Origin: Pontimonas sp.
GTDB lineage: Bacteria > Actinomycetota > Actinomycetes > Actinomycetales > Microbacteriaceae
DNA: 9,420 nt
NCBI GenBank assembly: GCA_021741925.1
Contig: JAIOWW010000039.1
Coordinates: 1 to 9,420 of the forward strand
Direction of reading: 5' to 3'
In this document: piece by piece, positions 6,467 to 9,420 of the stretch
How the letters are laid out: each line of letters opens with the position of its first letter
How positions within the stretch are numbered: the stretch's first letter is position 1
Notes under the pieces: model-generated
The model's database searches: none
What the model was told of the DNA's origin: nothing
The model's input: only the letters and a program-made list of their open reading frames with translations
Made by a program: the position numbers and the translations under genes

Positions 6467-6471
6467 GGAGG
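6467..6471 (+). promoter_or_regulatory. Shine-Dalgarno site deciding the glpX start
   Basis: GGAGG lies 7 nt before the ATG at 6479, the strongest ribosome site in the window. A weaker GGAG at 6438-6441 lies 7 nt before the alternative ATG at 6449, but it would fall upstream of the transcription start predicted from TAGGCT. Confidence 0.6.
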
Positions 6472-6478
6472 ATTCGCG

Positions 6479-7471
6479 ATGTCCGGTGCCGAAGCGGCAG
6501 AACTTTTCGTTCATCCTGACCGGAACTTGGCCATGGAGTTGGTGCGCGCCACGGAAGCGGCCGCCATCCGCGCCACACCTTTTATCGGGCGCGGGGACAA
6601 GAACGCAGCTGACCAGGCGGCCGTCGACGCTATGCGGAAATTCCTCTCCACCGTGAACTTTCAGGGCCTGGTGGTGATCGGTGAGGGCGAGAAAGATGAT
6701 GCCCCGATGCTCTTCAACGGTGAAGAGGTCGGCACCGGTAACGGACCGAAGTGCGACATCGCGGTGGATCCCATCGATGGGACATCGCTGACAGCCGCTG
6801 GTCGCTCCCACGCTATTTCGATGATTGCCGTCGCGGATCGCGGCTCCATGCTCGATGCCTCCAGCGTTTTTTATATGCGGAAGATCGTGACGTCCCACGA
6901 AGGCATCGGTGTTGTCGACATCCAGAAACCAATCGGGGAGAACATCCGCGCTTTGGCGAAAGCAAAGGGCAAGCCTGTCGAGGAGATGAGGATTGCCGTG
7001 TTGGATCGTCCCCGCCACGAGGATCTGATTCGAGAGATTCGGGAGGCGGGCGCTGGAACCCGGTTGATCCTCGATGGTGATGTGGCCAGCGGTATCAACG
7101 CAGCTCGACATGACACCCGCATTGACATGTGTGTGGGGATTGGCGGAAGCCCCGAGGGTGTGGCCACCGCGTGTGCCATTAAGGCACTCGGTGGCTTCAT
7201 GCAGGGCGTTTTACACCCCACGGACGATGACGAGAAGCAGCAGGGCATCGATGCGGGCCTGAAGTTTGACCACGTCTACGGCTTAGACGACCTCGTCTCC
7301 AGCGACAACACCTTCTTTGTGGCTACTGGTGTGACTGATGGCGAACTGGTGCGCGGTGTTCGCAGAAATGGTCCCCTAATCAGCACCGAGAGCATCGTCT
7401 TGCGCGCCCGCTCAGGAACACTGCGCCGAGTGTCAGCGGATCACCAAGTCAGTAAGTGGCTGGACGACTAG
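6479..7471 (+). CDS. glpX: Class II fructose-1,6-bisphosphatase (GlpX type)
   Basis: Dephosphorylates fructose-1,6-bisphosphate to fructose-6-phosphate, the committed gluconeogenic step; metal-dependent and cytosolic. It is the main FBPase type in actinobacteria. From ATG 6479 the protein is 330 aa. Signatures of the lithium-sensitive phosphatase fold are VIGEGEKDDAPML at about 66-78 (acidic metal ligands), AVDPIDGT at about 95-102, LDRPRH at about 175-180, ILDGDVA at about 197-203 and GGSPEGVATA at about 222-231. PDRNLAMELVRATEAAAI near the N-terminus is typical of the family. Alternative ATG 6449 would add 10 residues of low complexity; GGAGG placed 7 nt before 6479 favours the shorter form. 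Divergent from fbaA; its TAG interlocks with the rmuC stop in CTAG (7468-7471). Confidence 0.96.
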   Translation: MSGAEAAELFVHPDRNLAMELVRATEAAAIRATPFIGRGDKNAADQAAVDAMRKFLSTVNFQGLVVIGEGEKDDAPMLFNGEEVGTGNGPKCDIAVDPIDGTSLTAAGRSHAISMIAVADRGSMLDASSVFYMRKIVTSHEGIGVVDIQKPIGENIRALAKAKGKPVEEMRIAVLDRPRHEDLIREIREAGAGTRLILDGDVASGINAARHDTRIDMCVGIGGSPEGVATACAIKALGGFMQGVLHPTDDDEKQQGIDAGLKFDHVYGLDDLVSSDNTFFVATGVTDGELVRGVRRNGPLISTESIVLRARSGTLRRVSADHQVSKWLDD

Positions 7472-7487
7472 TCCTTTTCTGGTTTTT
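7462..7487 (+). terminator. Weak terminator-like hairpin with T-tracts after glpX
   Basis: GGAC (7462-7465) and GTCC (7471-7474) flank GACTA, and TTTT (7475-7478) and TTTTT (7483-7487) follow. The core GACTAGTC is a perfect 8-bp palindrome containing both stops. The stem is only 4 bp, so this is a marginal intrinsic terminator for glpX. The T-rich part is also the antisense of the Lys/Glu/Pro codons that end rmuC. Confidence 0.25.
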
Positions 7488-8625
7488 CCGTCAGCTCGGG
7501 TGCGCTTAGCTCACGCGGCATGGACTCGATTCCCTCTAGCTCGTCCGGGAAGTCCGCCGCATTGCCAAGCTCTGTGAGCTTTCGAGCACTTGGGAACACT
7601 CGGCTTTCGAGGGATCCCACAAACGCGTTATAGCCCTTCACGGTGCTGGTAATGGAGCGACCGAGCGTGTCGATGTGTTTAGCCATTGCGCCGAGTCGTC
7701 CCAGCAACTCCTTACCGACATCGAAGAGCTTGGCGGCGTCCTCGGTGAGAACGTCTTGCTGCCAGGAGAACGCCACAGTCTTCAGCACTGACCAGAGCGT
7801 CACGGGTGAAGCCAGAGCCACCTTCTTGCTAAACGCGTAGTCCATGAGCGCTGGGTCAGCTTCGATAGCGGTGGAGATCAAGGCTTCACTGGGGATAAAG
7901 CATATGACGAGCTCGGGCGAGGCCGCGAGGCCATCCCAATACGACTTCTTCCCAAGCGCGTCGATGTGAGAGCGAACGGCCGTCACGTGCTGCTTGAGCA
8001 GGGATTCACGTCTCGCTGCCTCTTCACCAGTTGCGGTGAAGGGAATCTTGCTGGCTTCGAGATAGGCGGTGAAGGGGACCTTGGCATCCACCGCAATGTT
8101 TTTCCCACCCGGGAGGTGAATGACCATGTCGGGTTTGCCGACACCCGCATCCGAGGAGATTTGGGATTGCACGTCAAAGTCGACGCGCTCGATCAGGCCT
8201 GCCGCTTCCACAACTCGGCGCAACTGGACCTCACCCCAGACACCTCGAACACTGTTCGAGCGAAGCGCTGAGGCCAGCTGTTCCGCGGTGCCGCGCAAAA
8301 GTTCATCACTTTCCAGTGCTGCGCGGAGTTGTTGACTAATTTGGCCGTGCTGTTCATTGCGCTGCTTCTCGAGCTCGGAAACGGTGCGCTGCATATCCGT
8401 GAGGCGCTCTGACACAGGTGCCAGGGCTTGCAAGATCTTGTTCTCGGCTTCTTGTTTGGTGCGAAGGTCCTCATATTGACGCTGAGCCATGTCCAGCTGA
8501 GCTTGGAGCGCTGTGTGGTCTTCGCCCGTGGTGGCCTTGCGAGATTTCGCCACCCAGCCTGCAACAAAGCCCAAGGCTCCCGCCATGATGAGAGCTATCG
8601 CGACCAACCACACCGATTCATTCAT
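7468..8625 (-). CDS. rmuC: RmuC family protein (DNA recombination protein)
   Basis: RmuC limits recombination at inverted repeats in E. coli; the family has a predicted restriction-endonuclease-like fold, and its biochemistry is poorly defined. From ATG 8625 the product is 385 aa. Residues 4-26 form one N-terminal membrane helix (VWLVAIALIMAGALGFVAGWV), residues about 36-118 a Gln/Glu-rich coiled coil, and residues about 125-355 the RmuC domain. RSNSVRGVWGEVQLRRVVE at about 122-140 is the characteristic opening. PDMVIHLPGGKNIAVDAKVPF at about 165-185 supplies the likely PD...DxK nuclease residues (D166, D180, K182). IPSEA at about 244-248 and SPVTLW at about 273-278 are also family-typical. 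GTG at 8631 would add two residues. The acidic/basic tail ELTEKPEKD ends in the CTAG shared with glpX. Divergent from ychF. Confidence 0.93.
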   Translation of the reverse strand: MNESVWLVAIALIMAGALGFVAGWVAKSRKATTGEDHTALQAQLDMAQRQYEDLRTKQEAENKILQALAPVSERLTDMQRTVSELEKQRNEQHGQISQQLRAALESDELLRGTAEQLASALRSNSVRGVWGEVQLRRVVEAAGLIERVDFDVQSQISSDAGVGKPDMVIHLPGGKNIAVDAKVPFTAYLEASKIPFTATGEEAARRESLLKQHVTAVRSHIDALGKKSYWDGLAASPELVICFIPSEALISTAIEADPALMDYAFSKKVALASPVTLWSVLKTVAFSWQQDVLTEDAAKLFDVGKELLGRLGAMAKHIDTLGRSITSTVKGYNAFVGSLESRVFPSARKLTELGNAADFPDELEGIESMPRELSAPELTEKPEKD

Positions 8626-8631
8626 GTCCAC

Positions 8632-8637
8632 AGTCTG
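8632..8637 (-). promoter_or_regulatory. Weak -10-like hexamer before rmuC
   Basis: The minus strand reads CAGACT, 6 nt before the ATG at 8625. It has the ACT end but lacks the leading T of the other boxes in this window. No Shine-Dalgarno site precedes either candidate start, so a leaderless or near-leaderless mRNA is possible. Support is weak. Confidence 0.2.
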
Positions 8638-8697
8638 CCAGCCACCCCTGACGTTTCACAGATTCCCCACCTCGGGCTCCGTTCTCCTCCACTGCAG

Positions 8698-8703
8698 TAG
8701 GCT
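8698..8703 (+). promoter_or_regulatory. Possible -10 element for leaderless ychF
   Basis: TAGGCT is followed by 8 nt and the GTG at 8712. It is the same hexamer as at glpX and fbaA, but here it is close enough that the transcript would start at or next to the GTG. There is no ribosome binding site in between and no clear -35. Confidence 0.4.
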
Positions 8704-8711
8704 TCCTAGCC

Positions 8712-9420
8712 GTGGCTCTCACTATCGGAATCGTCGGTTTACCCAATGTCGGTAAATCCACCCTCTTCAATGCCCTGACCAAAAACAGCGTTCTGGCAGC
8801 GAACTATCCCTTCGCCACCATTGAGCCCAACGTCGGTGTGGTGAACCTCCCCGATGAGCGCCTGGACACCTTGGCGGAGATCTTCGGCAGTGAGCGCATC
8901 CTGCCAGCCACGGTCTCGTTCGTGGACATCGCCGGAATCGTCAAAGGCGCCAGTGAGGGCGAAGGCTTGGGGAACCAGTTCCTCTCTAACATTCGTGAAG
9001 CAGATGCCATTGCTCAGGTGGTGCGGGTCTTCTCTGACCCCGATGTGGTCCATGTTGATGGCCAGGTCGACCCAAAGGCCGACATGGAGACCATCAACAC
9101 CGAGCTGATCCTCGCGGACCTACAAACCCTCGAGAAAGCGATCACCCGCTACGAAAAAGAAGTCAAGGGCAAGAAACTGGAGCCCAGTGTTCTCGCCGCT
9201 GCCGAGGAGGCCAAAGCCATCCTCGACACCGGGAAGACTCTGTTCCAGGCCCAGTTCGATGCCACCGAAATTGCGGAACTCGGGCTGTTAACCGCAAAAC
9301 CCTTCCTCTATGTCTTCAATGTGGATGAGGCAACCCTTGCGGATCCTGCCAAGCAGGCGGAGCTCTCCGGCCTGGTCGCCCCTGCTAAAGCAGTGTTCTT
9401 GGACGCCAAGGTGGAGAGTG
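8712..9420 (+). CDS. ychF: Redox-regulated P-loop NTPase YchF/OLA1 (3' end cut by window)
   Basis: Obg-family NTPase that binds ribosomes and prefers ATP over GTP; implicated in translation and stress responses. The frame runs from GTG 8712 to the window end, 236 of about 357-360 residues; the C-terminal TGS domain lies outside. Visible motifs are G1/P-loop GLPNVGKS at 9-16, NYPFATIEPN at 31-40 (switch I region), G3 DIAG at 72-75 followed by IVKGASEGEGLGNQFL, and G4 NVDE at 203-206. NVDE replaces the NKxD of true GTPases, the hallmark of the ATP-preferring YchF group. A coiled-coil insertion spans about 128-200. GTG is the only sensible start, since the family begins just before this P-loop. 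It has TAGGCT 8 nt upstream and no Shine-Dalgarno site. Divergent from rmuC. Confidence 0.96.
   Translation, partial: MALTIGIVGLPNVGKSTLFNALTKNSVLAANYPFATIEPNVGVVNLPDERLDTLAEIFGSERILPATVSFVDIAGIVKGASEGEGLGNQFLSNIREADAIAQVVRVFSDPDVVHVDGQVDPKADMETINTELILADLQTLEKAITRYEKEVKGKKLEPSVLAAAEEAKAILDTGKTLFQAQFDATEIAELGLLTAKPFLYVFNVDEATLADPAKQAELSGLVAPAKAVFLDAKVES

Noticed and set aside
6431..7111. 226-codon minus-strand frame opposite glpX
   Set aside because: It is antisense to the conserved FBPase motifs and has no ribosome site or domain signature of its own.

Overview
The window is a gene-dense housekeeping segment that looks actinobacterial, most likely Microbacteriaceae. The evidence is the run xseA-xseB-DUF4245-carbonic anhydrase-fumC, the GlpX-type (class II) fructose bisphosphatase, a class II aldolase of actinobacterial type, GTG starts, and -10-like boxes placed for leaderless mRNAs. 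Base composition looks moderately GC-rich by eye (not computed), lower than many soil Microbacteriaceae. Together with almost no intergenic DNA, this suggests a compact, possibly aquatic, member of the family. That placement is inference.

Layout. Bases 1-65 are the 3' end of an unidentified + strand gene. From 4216 down to 62 lies a five-gene minus-strand operon: xseA and xseB (exonuclease VII), a DUF4245 membrane protein, a beta-carbonic anhydrase and fumC. Its last four members are tightly coupled: TGATG between xseB and DUF4245, ATGA between DUF4245 and the anhydrase, and a 20-nt gap before fumC. After that, every gene points opposite to its neighbour: ispH (+), fbaA (-), glpX (+), rmuC (-), ychF (+, cut by the window end). 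No stretch above 300 bases lacks a gene; the longest gap is about 113 bp (fbaA/glpX). I see no tRNA, rRNA, mobile element, CRISPR array or phage gene.

Function. XseA and XseB form exonuclease VII, and RmuC is another DNA-maintenance nuclease-like protein. FbaA and GlpX catalyse consecutive gluconeogenic steps (triose phosphates to fructose-1,6-bisphosphate to fructose-6-phosphate) and share a divergent promoter region. FumC is a TCA-cycle enzyme, carbonic anhydrase supplies bicarbonate, IspH makes the isoprenoid precursors, and YchF is a ribosome-associated P-loop NTPase.

The protein content is ordinary, and I found no new defence or mobile system. The observations worth attention are architectural. 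All three convergent gene pairs interlock by their stop codons, with a 4-bp overlap and small inverted repeats centred on the stops. Several genes carry a recurring TA(G/C)nCT hexamer 7-8 nt before the start codon, which predicts leaderless transcripts, including one that would give xseB its own promoter inside the exonuclease VII operon.
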